Source: Lepisosteus oculatus
Taxonomy: Eukaryota > Chordata > Actinopteri > Semionotiformes > Lepisosteidae
Length of the DNA: 64,000 bases
Assembly: GCF_040954835.1 (NCBI RefSeq)
Contig: NC_090716.1
Coordinates: 16,181,275 to 16,245,274, forward strand
Reading direction: 5' to 3'
Shown here in pieces: positions 1-13,900 of the stretch (its first letter is position 1; each line of letters opens with the position of its first letter). The translations under genes and the position numbers were made by a program. The notes below the pieces were generated by a model. The model had not been told where the DNA came from. It did not search any database and was given only the letters and a program-made list of their open reading frames with translations.

Positions 1-1787
1 ATAGATAATATTTCAAGGTTATAACATATCTTTATAACCTTGAGTAATACATTGTAAACCCTGACGTAAGATATCAAGGTTGTGTAAGTGCTGTATTGTA
101 AATACTCCCGAATCTCTGATTAAATTATATAAAGTTCTGTCTCGGAAGGGACAAACTTGTCCAATGACACTAATACAGTGCTGCTCATGGTTATTAGTGA
201 GAACATAAGGATGACCACAAACACTGCCAAAAAATGGACTTAACAATTAAAAGAAAGGGTCCTTCCTCTTCCATCTAGGTTTGATCAGCCTAGCGGTGGC
301 CTAAATGATGCGTCTTCCATACACTTTACTTGTTTTGTGGTTGTTTTGCTGGATTAGTGATGCTCCTTCTCATCAATCACGTTCTGGCGCTCAATCTGTT
401 GGTAGTCAGTACAGAGTCCCTGCAGCATAAAAGCTGAATTTCTTGGTACCGATATCAAAGTGCTGTGCGATCTAACAAAGGATTCACACCAAAAGCATAA
501 ATGTCAGCTTGAGAAACAAATATTTTAGTGATCATGCATTGATTTGTTTTAACATTTGCCAAATCATCAATGTTTTGAACAACTGCCTGATTCTGTAAAA
601 CACTCTACACCCAGAACACTTGACATCATCTACAACACTATCAACTGGATCTTTCCCATGGAAAGTTTTTTTTTCCCATGACTCATTTCAAAGAATTAAT
701 TATATATCGTTATATGAGAACTAAAGTCACTTTCAATCTGCAACCACAATGTCAGCCATTATTTCATGAGGACTCATCAAAAGCAACAAAAATTAATGCT
801 GCTACTACTTATCTGATGATTAAATCAAAGCAAGACTAATTATGTTTTAAAGCAACACCACAAAACCAAAACTTAATGTTAAGTTCAGAGTCTTTATATA
901 CTTAGGGTAGAGCATTAAAGCTGATTTTATCAGCACCTTCTTCTAAAGCCTATAAATAGCTGTATAAGCCACAAATATATTGAACAATGGTATCTCAATA
1001 TAAATAAAACAAACCTTAGATACTGTGGCTTTGCATTTGATTACACTTAGATATGTTGAGATTCCCTTTCTTTTGAACTTCATTTGTGTGTCAAAATTTC
1101 AATTGGCTTCCTTCAGGCACAAAAGTTGCAAAGGCAGGCATACAAAACATATAATAAACAAATTTCATAAGAGATGAAAAAACATACGAGTAAGGAGAAA
1201 ATGTCTTTCTATTATCATAAGAAAAATTTGCTCAACATCTCACAGATGGAACATTTATCATCCGTTTTCTCACCGCTTTATCCAGTTTAGGGTTCCAGGA
1301 GAGACAGAGCCCAATTCGGCAAACAAAGGGCACAAGGCGGGGTACACCATGGATGGGACACCAGTCCCTCACTGCGCAGGCGAACACAAATACAGTCGCG
1401 CACTCACTCAAACCAGGGCCAAGCTTTCCAGAAGCCACCTGACCCAGCAGTGTGTGTTCGGACTGTGCGAGGAAACCAGGGCACCCGGAACACGGGCAGA
1501 ACATACAAACTCTGGCAGATCCCAGGAACAGAACGCTGCGCGCAGCAGTGTTCGCCACTGGGCCACCCCCGAGTCAAACACTGGCTCAAGTGTCATTGCT
1601 GACACTCATTAAGTGTCATTTCAAATTCCCATTATTCAGGTGCAGAAAAATCCCTAAAAAAGGAGGTATTACAACAAGTAGCGGCCCACTTGAGCAGGGA
1701 ACTAATCCTGTGCCTGTCCATCCCAGCGCTCACCTCACGGGGCCCAGCGGTTTCCCCCAGGCGTCTATGGCAGAGGCAGGTACTCAC
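1..1787. other. TTC17 intron 16 (part), no exon seen
   Basis: The stretch lies 3' of TTC17 exon 16. It is AT-rich and holds one family A repeat (1,257-1,565). An unidentified open stretch runs on the minus strand at 19-246, and 230-660 looks like decayed coding DNA on the same strand without an intact frame. Confidence 0.7.
1257..1565 (-). repeat. Family A interspersed repeat (tRNA-headed, L2-like tail)
   Basis: Read on the minus strand it contains the family landmarks: a TGGGACACCAGTC-like block, CAGGGCCAA, and a tail whose plus-strand image is CCGCTTTATCCAG. At least eleven other copies in this window share these blocks. The head resembles a tRNA promoter in fuller copies, so a SINE with a LINE-L2-type 3' end is likely. 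Borders are approximate. Confidence 0.75.
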
Positions 1788-1974
1788 GCTCACAGGGCGG
1801 GCGGGTCAGGTTGTACAGGAAGGGGTAGAACTGCAGGCAGCGGACGAGCCGCAGGCTCCTCTCGCAGTGTGGGCAGGGAGCGGGGAGAGACAGGGCCTGT
1901 CGGAACGCCGACACCGCCCGGCTCACGTTGCCCTGCGCCAGGTACGCGTTCCCCAGGCTGAGGAGGGTGACCGG
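1788..1974 (-). CDS. TTC17: TTC17 exon 16 (last exon in window)
   Basis: The 187-bp exon encodes PVTLLSLGNAYLAQGNVSRA and LRLVRCLQFYPFLYNLT. It starts in phase 0, leaves one base and ends at a GTGAGTA donor. No next exon was found in 1-1,787. Confidence 0.95.
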
Positions 1975-4900
1975 CTGCAAGAGAGAGGCCCGCGCGCACG
2001 TCAGTCACCAATACCCTTTCAAGATGAGCCAGCAGAGCCATGTATCGGACTACAGTCTTCAGGGGGAGATGGCTGCAATTATTATTATTATAATTACTGC
2101 TGTCAATTAGCCTCTTTCTGCCCCTTATTGCTCCACAATAAGTGAACAAGTGCAAAAAACTGGATTGCTGATCTGGTAAAGGTTTTTGCATGGAACACAG
2201 GTTGAGCTCTATGATCCACAGGCAGAGGGACTGAGCCTGTACCAAGACCAGGATTCCCCAAGGGGCAGAGCGCCCCCTGGTGAGGTGGGATTAGTTAGCT
2301 GGGGCTCTTTGGGCTTCCCTGCAAAGAGCGATTCCTGCGCATGGTCAGGCGCCCAGGGGCTGGCAGTGATGTCGACACAAGCCGCTCTGCCTCTCCCATC
2401 AGGCACTGCTCTCTGCAGCGTGGCGTGTCAGACGGTCAAGGCCAAATCCACTGCCTTCCAGGCAGCACGGCAGCCGCTGCCGGAAAGCAAGAACTGGTGA
2501 TTCTAAATCAGGTGGGGATGTGATTACAAAAAAAAACATCCTGAGATTTGTTTTTAAAATCAAGAAACTGCTCAGAAACATGTTCAAGCAAGCAGACAAT
2601 CTGTGGTCCTTGAGAGCTGAAGGGTACTGAGGTTTCTGGACCAAATCATCTCAAAATGACTTAAATCCCAGGTTACACATGTAACCTATAAACCCCGCGG
2701 GACTGGATTTCCTATGGATTAGGCTTTGGAGCCCACTTGGTTACATGGAGAGAGGAGAAACCTGTATTTACAACTAGAGATTGTTGACCCCTTTACTGCT
2801 TCTTCACGCTGGTGAGACATGCATCTGGGATTTCTAGCAGCTGGGAACAGCCTTCCTGCGCCAGCTCCAGTTTACCTCCGAGCCGTTGACGGCCACGGCG
2901 CGCTCCAGGACGTGCCCCGCCTCCTCAGGCAGCCCGCAGCGCAGCAGGAGGTTGGCAGCATTGACCAGTGGGATGTCGAGGTGCTCCTGGGGGACTGAAC
3001 TGAGGGCGTGGTGCAGGCAGGAGAGCGCAGAGCTGACATTACCCCTCGCGCGCCAGAAGAGCGCCGCCTCGTTCATGACCAGCCACCGGGGGGCAGCAGA
3101 CTGTGAGAGGGCAAGGTAGGTCAGAGAAAGAAATCTATAGGACTCCAGATTATAGTTAGGGTTTCTAGTGTTTCAGCATGCCCTCTCTTTAAACTACAAT
3201 AATTGTTTTATGTGATCGGTACTTAATACATGGAAAGAAGGGTTGTTATGGGATAAAAAACTGGGAACTCCTCTTGTAATGTATAATCAGCAGACCAGGG
3301 AATTGCATCTAGCAATTGAGAGCTCTGTTAGTTTCATTACTGGTGGTGGCAACAGCTTAAAAAGAACAACATAACATGACTTCAATGTCTGGGCAGCATA
3401 CAATATGGCAGATTTTCACAAGAGAACACAAGTCCTGCACATGAAGTGGAGAGCAGGTAAATTTTCAGTCCTGTGTTTCTCAGTAAGCAACACGCAATAT
3501 TTAACTGGAACAATTTATTACGATCACTGCTAGGTTTGTGACAAAGGATGGGCTGCTGCCAAGATGCAAGATGAACAAAAGAAGCTTTAGCTTGAAGCCC
3601 AAAAGCAGCCCATCCTTTGGGAAAAGGGAAAGGAAACTTGATTATAAAATACAAAATGTATAAGGTTTTGTGGGATTGGATTAGCCATATCTGACATCCA
3701 TGCATACAAGACATTTGCATTGATCCCCATTGTAAACTTTACACACATCTACAAGTGCACAGGGACACAAGTGCAAAGGAGAAAAGTCACTCCACCTATT
3801 TCTGCTTGTTCTCCAACATTACAGACTTATCTCGACTCAGTAACAAGAAGTGCTGAAAATAATTAGCAGAGAAAAAGCCTTTGGAAATCCATAGCAAGGT
3901 GAAAAACGCTTTCATTTTGGAAGGAACGCTCGAATTCATCTATGTAATATGTTAAAAAAATGACTGATTAACTGAAAAAGTAGATTAAAACTAGAAAGGT
4001 CTTGAGACCTAGGCAGCGAGGAAGGATGGGGAGCAGAAGGAAAAGGCTGAAAGAGGTCCCACCTTGGTCAAGGCCTGAGATATGAGAGCTCCAATCTGCT
4101 CCTCAGTGTGGCTGAGGCTGCCGCTGCGCGCAAACAGCATCTGTGCGGGACAAACATCTGCACGTGAGCACGGCTCTCCACCACAGCGGTGTAGGTGAGG
4201 CCACAGAGATGACATCTCCATCCGGGTAATACCATGGGTAATATGAAAATACTGGAGTGAAAAGGTATCATGGGAGGTTGTGACATCTACTGAAATATAT
4301 TTTTCTCATTAAGGTTTAAGGCAACATTCTGTACTAACAGCAACAGGTCTGAAGGGACAGAACCTTTTTAGTCTTGAACAGAAAAGACTTCGAAGGAACC
4401 TTATACAAATACGTAACATCCTCAAAGGCCTTGACGCAGTCATCCCCTGTACTTATTGTTTCTTGACAAGGCCAGCTTTTCACTAAGAACTTGCAATCAT
4501 TTTCTTGGATTCCTCACATCCAAATTCTTCGACTTCAACAGGAAACTGAACTGAAATTTGCATTATCCTTTTCTATCATCCATTTAAAATGCGAAACTAC
4601 AGGATTTATCCCCCTCCTACTTTCACAAGGACAGCCGGTCAAGGAAATTGCAAAGGAACACTGAAACCCCCGACTAAGACCATCCTGAGCAGCCGCAGGT
4701 GGTCGAGACGTGCTAGATAAGGTTCCAGGTCCCCATCTCTTTGTTTCACACAAGTACGATCCCCGTCAGTACCTTTAGGAAACAGACCTGTTTGGCATGG
4801 CTGTCTGGGAACTCCCTCTCCTCCAGGGACCTCCCCAGAGAAGCTGCACTGCCCCCCAGGACAGGGACAGCCCCTGGGCCACAGTCAGGGGCTGACGGAG

Positions 4901-7900
4901 ATGTCTCGGGCGGATCGTTCCGGTACAGCACATCCTGGACCCTGTAACAGTTCAGAAACCACAGTATTCAGTTGTGTAACTGCTTATACACTGTAAAACC
5001 TGCCCTTGCTATACGGAAAATTCAGATATATCCAGGTGATGGAGCTGTCCCACCTTCCCCACTCTTGTGATGTAACAAATCACATCTCTGAAAATGTCTG
5101 AACCATTTCTCCAAATCGCTTTTGCTGCACAGAGGTCTCCTGACCGGGCAACCGTGTCATGTGTCCACTGGAAAAACGACAACACAAAGTGCGCAAGATG
5201 ATTATCACAAAGCGTGAAGCGAAACAAGACTAGTCAAGTACCTGCAGCGCAGGACAACCAGCTGCTGGAGGAGCAATAAAACTAGGAGGATTCACTCCTA
5301 GCAGCAGCTCTCAGTACAATCTCCCATTAACCTCATCACATCGACATACAAATGTCAGCTTTTTTTGGTTGTTTTTGTGATGGGACAAACTACTGTAGCT
5401 TCCTCACCGTTTTCATGAGTTCCTGGCCTATGTCTTTCTCTAGTTCTGCCCTTTCAATAATATATCCTTTTTACACTGGACTCCGGACACCTAAGACAGA
5501 AAAGGAAGGTAGTTGGACATTATCTGTGGTTTATTGTTTCTGGCTTCTTCGTTCATACAGCAGAGGTTAAGCAGTGGACCCCAACCCCAAGACTCGGCGA
5601 GGAGAGGAGAGGTTGCTGGGCTACAACATTCCTTCTTGTTTTCCGGCTGAAACCCATGTTGTGAAGCGATGAGCAAAGAACAGGATGAAAGGTGATCACG
5701 AGTTTTAACGCTGAAGGCTATCTGCGCATTTCATGCTATTCATTTCTTAGTTTACAAAACCTTTTTGGAATCATGAGCTATTAGTGAGACTTTGGAATAT
5801 CGGCACATCACAAACACCAACACCAGTTTGCCATTTGAATGCAGAATTTGATCAAGTCCCTACAACCGACATCTTAAAGTTTCTCTGTTGTGAGCCGTGT
5901 ATGAATTCACTAAATGCCAAAGTGAAATGCATTTTTTGGGCAACACGCGAAGACAGTCTCAAACGGACTTATTTTTGCGGAAAGCTAGAGGAACAGACTT
6001 GAATACACTCCTTCTCCTTCCAACTCCTTCTTTGCAGGACATGAAGATCGAGAGCCGTGAAGTGTCCAAGAACAGAAAAGCCCGATTTACTTCCACAGTT
6101 GAAGCCCGACAAGCAACCCTGAGCGCGTGACAGACTCGAGGCGGCCGGGGCCTCTGCCAGGCTCTGTGGCGAGACGGCCGCCTCTCTCCTCACCCTAAGC
6201 CGCGGCTCTCCGGCGGCAGGAAGAAGGTAGGCAGCTCCTCGGGCGGCGGGACGGAGGGGTAGGCGCGGGCACAGTCCTCCCTCCTCGGCCACAGCACCTC
6301 CGGGCTCTCCTGCAGAGAGGAACCGGGCAGTCAAGCCACCATGGGGCCCTCAGACGGGCTGGACAGTTAACGCTCGCAACGAGTCCTCTTCTTTAACACA
6401 GCCTTCTGTCCACCTTGACAGACTTACAGGAATCAAACTGCGCGCTTTGTGTAATAAGCTCATTGATATCTGCAGCTGACTGTCAATTCCCCCACACTCA
6501 CATCACATCTCGAGATGCAACGCGAGCTTCTTCACAGCTCTTCAGCTATACCTGCCACGAGCTGTAAACGGACACACAAGGAGGTCTTCTACCTTTCACA
6601 ATCGCACGAGAATCAAGGTGAGCAACACTTGTATGAATGACGCAGGTTTCTACGATCATTACCAATGCAATCAGCATTGAGACCTGCCATCGGAGGTGAA
6701 CCCTTGAGAAAACAAGATTTCATAAATAAATATATATCCTTAGAAAAAAGATTAGTACACTTGGAGTTTAGCTCAGTGTTACACAGCAGCTCTCCATGTT
6801 AAAATCAGCAAGGCTGAGAAAGAGATAATCAAACTGTAACAAGACATCAATCACACCAACTTGTTGGTCTGGCCTTCCTTATGCATCTCATAGAGTCTGG
6901 ACTCATGCAGAAGGCTTATATCTGTTTCACTTGTGTGGACCCACAGTAGTAGGAATAATACAGAACAGGATAATCATTTTAACGTGCCTGGGTTAAATTA
7001 TAGTATATCATCTGCTCACTAAATGTGGAATTCCGGATCTCAAGAGAGCAAAGCCCATCCCCAGCACTGGAAGAGGGGCGTCTGCTCACCGTGAAGGTGG
7101 AGGGCTCTTTGCCCCAGAAGGTGCCCAGGCTGGCGCCCCCAGAGACGGACAGGAAGGGCTCACGGACGTGGCTCGTGTTGAGGCCGAGCTCCGAGTTCAG
7201 GGGGGTGCTGCTGGCCACAGACACGTCCTCTCCAAACTGCAGCAAGGAGGTCGAGAGCAAAAAGGGACAGTTCATCCTTTCCACATAAAACTGGCTATGA
7301 ACATCAAAGCTCATAGAGGTTTTCTTTTAACAAAACCAGCTGGAAATTTAGGCAAATGTAAATTGACTCTGTTAATGTACCCAAAATAAAGAAATGACCA
7401 CAGGTGAACTCCATTCAAGTTGTGGAGCGATCTTGCGAGGAAATCAGATGCACCTGGGTGAAGACATGTCAAATCAGATCGATTGAGCGTTTAGCTGCAA
7501 AGGCGAGGAGCTGCCCCTCACCTGTATGAAGTGCACGGTCTCGAAGAGGTCCCCGCGGTGATAGCGCACTGGCAGGTCGAAAGGGCAGTGCAGACTGCGC
7601 TGCTGCTTCCCCAGGCGGCACATCTGGTGATTCCCTGCAACACAGCCCGGCATGCAGCGTCAGCGCAACGCCCAGCACCCAGCACAATACACCAGCCTCC
7701 ACACAGGCTGCAACGGTTTCAAATGCAACGCTCTGTATATAAAAATGTGCGCCGTGACCAATGATACTGTCCTCATGAAGTTACTGGGGCTATTAAAGCA
7801 ACTGTCATGCAGGCTGAGCACCACAGTGTTTCAGAGCCCCTGCTCCGCCCCGGTCGCCCCGAGCCTCACCTAGCTGGGCCTCCTTGGCCATCTGGGTCTC

Positions 7901-10900
7901 GTGGATGATGTTGCGCAGGATCTGCTCCTCCTGGATGAGCTTGTGCTTGTCCAGCACCTCCTGCTGCCGCAGGTAGTGGTCGTGCTGCTTCTGGTACTCC
8001 TTCAGCTCGTTCAGGGTCCGCTGTAGCGACCTGCACAGGCACACGGGCACCGAGAGAGGCCCCAGACTTCAGAAGGGTGCTTGCCGGTGTGGCCATTTCC
8101 AGAGTGACCCACTTTAACAGGTTGGAATTCACAATCTGCATCAAGTAAACACACGCACTCCACACAGACAGAGCCAGATTTGAACCCGGGGCCCCGGAGC
8201 TGTGCAGGAACAGGGTTACCTCCCACCCGATCACTGTGGTACACAGCATTCAGAGCCCCGGCCCTCCCCCGACCACATTCCTCCCTACCTGTGCTGGGCC
8301 TCCAGCCTCTGCTCCAGCTTCTGCTGGCACAGCACAGCATGTTTGCGCCGCAGGGCCTGCTCGAACCCGGGCTTGGTCTGCAGGGCGTGGTCGTAGCACA
8401 GCACCGAGTGGTTGTACTCGCCCAGCATCTGCGCAAAACACAGGGGGAGACAGACAGTTCAGCTCAGATGCGTGGTGCAAATGTAGGACCTGGCGGAGAA
8501 AGAATGGCAGAAACAAGCATGACAAGGTCAGATCACAAGATGTGATCAGATCAGATTACCACCTACGGTTAACCTTCTGCAAAAATACCTTAGAAAGCTT
8601 TACAAGGAAAGCAGCAGATAAAAACTAAATGGAGGAGTTACAGATAACTGGAGTTATCATGCTGCAGTGGCTCTTCCCTTCCACACCACCTCCCAGACAC
8701 ACCGCACATGACATGCGCCAGGTCTACAGAGGACTGCTCACCGCATAGATGTTGCCCAAAGTGTAGTGGCTGGTGAGGAAGTCGGAGGTCATATCCAGGG
8801 CAGCGTGGACCAGAATGGCAGCGTCCGCAGAGAAGTGTGCCCGATGCAGTACGTTGGCCATATTGACCAAGGCAATGTCCTTGTGTTGCCTACAAATAGA
8901 CAGAGAACATTAAGAGCAATGCAAGCCTCATCTGCACATATCTCAGGTGTTACGCAGAATTCCACCAGCAGAGGGTGTTTCCCCGTTAATGACATTAATA
9001 AACAGAAACTCGTGAAGAAAACCTGAACTGAAAATATGCATCACTGATGGTCCACAAAGAATCCGGTTCCACGTTACTTTTTTTTTTACCAATCAACCTT
9101 CTCTCCATTCCTCATTGCTCAGCACGGATGCTGGCAGGACTCTGCTCGCTGTGCTTTGTTGTCAGATTTTATCTGTGCAATAATAGCAAGCTTTTTAAGT
9201 GGTTTGGGTTAGTACGATGCACACATGCTGCTGCCTGGCTGACTAGGGACCACCTGTGACCTCCCCAACGCAGAGGGTGACAGGCAAACATGGCGTGTGA
9301 CAAACATGGCGATGGGACCAGGCTCTTGGGAAGAGAGTGGAGGCAGTGGTTATGGCTGTGTGCTGTAGGTCCAGGATTAAAATAACATGCAGCTGCGCCC
9401 TTGATCAATGTACATCCCTACGATTATTTCAACCAGCCCATCAAGAGTTCCAGCTGAAGATGAACCTGAATTGAGCTCTCCAAGCACCACAGAGCCTTGG
9501 GAACTGACAGCCACTTTGATTCATCAATGACTTAATACAAAAGGGTTCTCCACCTGGGCAGGACAGTGGCATGGCAGGTAACAGTACTGCCTCACAGCTC
9601 TTGGGTAGGTCTGTCTTTTAATTCCACTCTTGGGAACGTTTTGTGTGGAGTTTGCATGTTGCCCTCATTCTCAAATGTTGTCACTCGCTGGGTATGGTTG
9701 ACGGCTGTTTCCAAGTTGCACCTGTGATCTTGTGCACATGCTCCTTGCTATGGGCCGGTGTCCTGCCCTGCATCCTGCTCTTCCAGGGAAAAGTGGTGTT
9801 CTGTTCAAGGAACTCTGGCTCACCTGGGAGAGAAATGCAGCGCCCGCACAGCACACTCCACCACCTGCTGTGGCTCGTTCTTCATCCTCCAGTAAAAAGC
9901 CGCGAGGTTGTAGAGAACCCAGGAGGAGGAGTTCTGTCGGCATGAGGCAGTGCATGACAGACATTCAGAGCTTGGCAAAACAAATACACTGGCATTTGGG
10001 AAGAAAACTGCTCATTACATTTTTACAGTACATTTTGATGGGAGTACTTCTCCAGGTTTGATCACTCTAATTCACCCAGAAGACCGCAAGTTACTTTTGT
10101 CGCACATTTAAATCAGATCTTCTAACACACACTTCTCTTCATCATTCATCACAACCAGCTATCCTGGTGGAAAGAAAAGAAAATTCCTCTAAGCCATTAC
10201 TACAGCAGTAAAAATGTTAAAATATAATGGAACATTAAAATCCATTTTAACACCTGATTAAGAACTAGCCCAAGAGAAACATTTACAGAACAATACTATT
10301 TTAGTTAATATGAATATTTAAAAAAAATATATAAAAAGTGAAATCCAGTGAAAATAACAGAAACAATCAAAATGTCTACAAAACAGCAGTTAAGAATTTA
10401 TAATACCTTTATGATCCCTAACATCTCAGCAGTTTTCTCTCAGCAAATCTCAATAAACAGTCCTATCAGCGCACAACTTGTGCCTTCAACTCATCAGACC
10501 ACAGAGGCAGGGTACCTGCTGTAAGCGCTGCAGTCAGACACCACTAGGTGGCACTCTTGGGGAAATACACTATATGCTAAAGGTGTAGGAGATGCCATTC
10601 TTCATAGGAGACATTAAACAGATCAATTTTCTGATCGCTTTTTACAATTCAGGGATGTAGGGTAGACGAAGCCTATCCCAGCAAACCACGTGCACAAAGC
10701 AGGATGCACTCTGAGCTGGACACCAGTCCATCGCAGGGCACACACACTCACACCAGGACCTATTTTTCCACCAGCTAATTAACCCACCAGTGTGTCTTCG
10801 GACTGTGGGAGGAAACCCATGCAAACACGGTGAAAACATACAATTTCCACACACAAGGCACCTCAGGAACTGCACCTAGTGCCCCAGTGCTGAGAGGCAG

Positions 10901-13900
10901 CAATGCTAACCACTCCACAAGGCCAAAACCCCAAAACTCTCCTGTTTTCTCAATTCCACACCTGTGTATTGAGGTTGGCACTAATCACCCAGGTGGGATT
11001 TGCACTACAGTGTCCGAGGAAGTGGGCCTTTTCCTATGCAAGGTACGTGTTGGGATGAAAAGTGCTTTAGCAATGCAAAAAAAACATTAACCTAAATAAT
11101 GAGAAAGAGTTCATTTTGCTAAAACATTCCGACTCATCAAATCTACTGCAGATCCCATGGAAAGTCTCCTAAATTAAAACATAACCCTCTGCTCTTGTAA
11201 ATCTATATTTTAAGTCGTGCATCCTTGTTGTTAAATACTGCATAGCTAACTTTACCTGGGTAGACAGGTACCCATAATTGTGAACACAATTACAGTACAC
11301 TGTGCAGCACCTTAATGAAACTGTAATTCAAAGAACACATTAAGCAGCACAGAATTTTAATGCCTAGAGCTGGCTTGATTTTCACACCACATCCACCATG
11401 ACCACACGTGCCCAGACTGCACAGGCACAGCGGAGATTATTCCAGACAACACACGTAAGAGACGGTGAGCAAAACGAGAATGTGGCCACATGCAGGATGT
11501 CAGAGGGTGTAGATATTTTGAGATAAACCTATGAAAAGAGGCAGCACAGTGGCACAGCAGTTGGCAGTGATGCCTCGCAGGGTCCCAGGTTGCCGTCTGC
11601 ATACAGTTTGTGTGTCATTTTTTAAACTTCAAATGGCAAACCTGTTGATTATACTTTGTGCATTAAGTGTTTTTATGCCTTTCCTCCAGGAGCTCTGGTT
11701 TCCTCTCACAGTCCAAACACGTACTGGTAGAATAACTGGCTTCTGGGCAAACTGGCCCTGGTGTGAATCGGTCTGTGTTTGGGTCTGTCTGTCCTGTGAT
11801 GGACAGGCGTCCCTTCCAGGGTGTATCCTGCCTTGCACCCATTGCTTGCAGGGATAGGCTCCGGCTCCTCTGCAATCCTGTACTGGATAAAGTGGTTAGC
11901 GCGGTGGACGAACGAGGAAAAGATGACACACTATGTCTGCAGCATAGTCGATGTAGGCAGCAACAGATGATGCCAGCCAGACAGAACCAGAAATTGTCCT
12001 CACTAGTGAAGCATGATTTTGTATTGTTTTAAGGAGAAAATGCAGGTCAGAAAGTAATGTTAATAAAAGGCTGAACAATAAGGCTTTTAGTGTATTACGT
12101 AGCACCTGGCAACATTTGCCAAGTGTCTTGTGCTTCTGCCACTGCTCTAAGCACTGGACAGGACCACAGAAACAGACTGCAAAGCTTTTGATGTCGACCC
12201 AGCACATAGGACAAACCTCCAGAAACTGCATGCTAAGCCTAACACGAGTATGCTCACGTTACACTTTTCATATTTCAAAAGTGCATCGAGCTGTCCAGAT
12301 CAGGTCAAATCAATTGCGCTATTGTCCACCTTGAAGCCACCTAGATAAAACAGCGCAGGCTGACTTGGCACAGGGGCACAAAGGCTGTGTTTGTGGCGCT
12401 CAAAAAGCCTGAAAAAAGACCTTTGTTGAAGGGAAGGGATATGAAAAACCTAAAGGACCCGACTGAGATGGTGCGGATCCAGCATGAGCAGCTGTCACTC
12501 TCCCAGTGAGTGTGGCCCGGGCGCCGTCAGTCAGCAGGGCAGTCTCACCCGCAGCAGAGCCTCGTGGATCCGGTGGCCCACTTCCTCCATGCTCCTCCCC
12601 AGCTTCTGGGACAGAGAGCTGAAGATGGGGTCCTCCTTGGAAAGGAGTGGGGAGGTGAGGTTCACCCTCTCCTGCACACCCTGCGGAGGGGAAGGCAAGC
12701 AATCTTAACACTGTTCCTGCCTCTGGATTTCCTTTACAAGAGGGAAATGCTTCATAGGCCCACCTCACCAGGACTGGGCGCTAGCTCTGAAGAGGTGGGC
12801 ACTGGTTCCCACCTGAAAGACTAAACACAAAAGCAGAGCTGAGATGCAGACATGAATCTGGAGGGGAAGACATCCGCTTTACGGCCACAAAAAGGCCACC
12901 ACATTGCCATTGTCTGCAGCAAGTGAGAAGGCCAGAAGCATTATCCCGAAACCAGAAGACCATTCTGCACATCTCTTGCACCCTTCGACTTGGAGACAGA
13001 TCCAGACTCATAGCAGACTGCATGATTAACCACACTGGACATTACCACACACGAGATCCCGCCAGTCGGCAGAACCGATTCTCAAAGGCTGCCCTTCAAC
13101 AGGGCCAGAGAAACACTGACAAACTGCTAGGTTAATTGGCTCCTGGGCAGACTGGCGCTGGTGTAAGTGTGTGTTTGTGTCTGTCCTGCCTTGTGCCTGT
13201 TGCTTGCTCGGGAAGGCTCCAGCTCCCGCACAACCCTGAATTGCATGAAGCAGTTCGAAAACGGATGAATGGGTCAACTGAGAGAAAGTACATCACCAGT
13301 GTTGACACCAAGAGTCAGCCTGCAGATGAGTGAGCAAGCTAGGGCCTTTTTACAGGGCTGAGAAAGTGCAGGGACAGGACAAGGTCATATACTGTATACT
13401 CACCCGCAGGTGCTGAAAGGCATGCACACTGTAGGGAAGCTCCAGGATCTTTGTACAGTCTGGTTTCTCTAGATCGGGAGGTAGTGCTGACTTGGGATCT
13501 ACATAGTCTTCAGGGCTGCCAAGAACAAGAGGTCGTAATGACTAAGGAACATATAACAACAACCAATAGCAATAGAATATTACGACACACCAGAACGCAT
13601 AACCATCTGGATGGTTTCAAACTGTAACAGCTCACAGTTTAAGCAAGTGGAATTACACATCTTGAAAGAGAGTTTTGCAACTTCCACTCTTGTAGATAAC
13701 CTTCCACACATCACAGCTGTAGCCCTCTGCGTCAATGGCCAGGTCAGGTGGAAAATCCAGAGTGTTTGTCAGGTTCTCCACAGGTGCGCTCTTAGACAGG
13801 GGAACTACCTGATGCCTTTGCTCTCCAGGGAGATGAAGGTGCCATCGTACAGGTCCAGGTCTCCTAGAGGGACCTTGGCAGTGATGCAGTCTGTGTCCTC

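Larger units (their letters stand above)
1975..7089. other. TTC17 introns 11-15
   Basis: Introns at 1,975-2,875, 3,101-4,062, 4,141-4,787, 4,942-6,193 and 6,310-7,089 separate exons 11-16. I see only a short ATT microsatellite near 2,078-2,095 and one false exon-like block at 5,040-5,171. No repeats of the families named here were recognised. Confidence 0.6.
9934..12548. other. TTC17 intron 5
   Basis: The 2.6-kb intron contains two family A repeats in opposite orientation (10,640-10,915 and 11,536-11,925), about 620 bp apart. The rest is AT-rich with no recognised element. Confidence 0.65.

Noticed and set aside
5040-5171. Exon-like block on the minus strand between TTTTTCCAG and AAGGTGGGA
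   Set aside because: TTC17 exons 12 and 13 already join in frame, and inserting this block gives a stop codon in the required phase. No similarity to TTC17 was seen.
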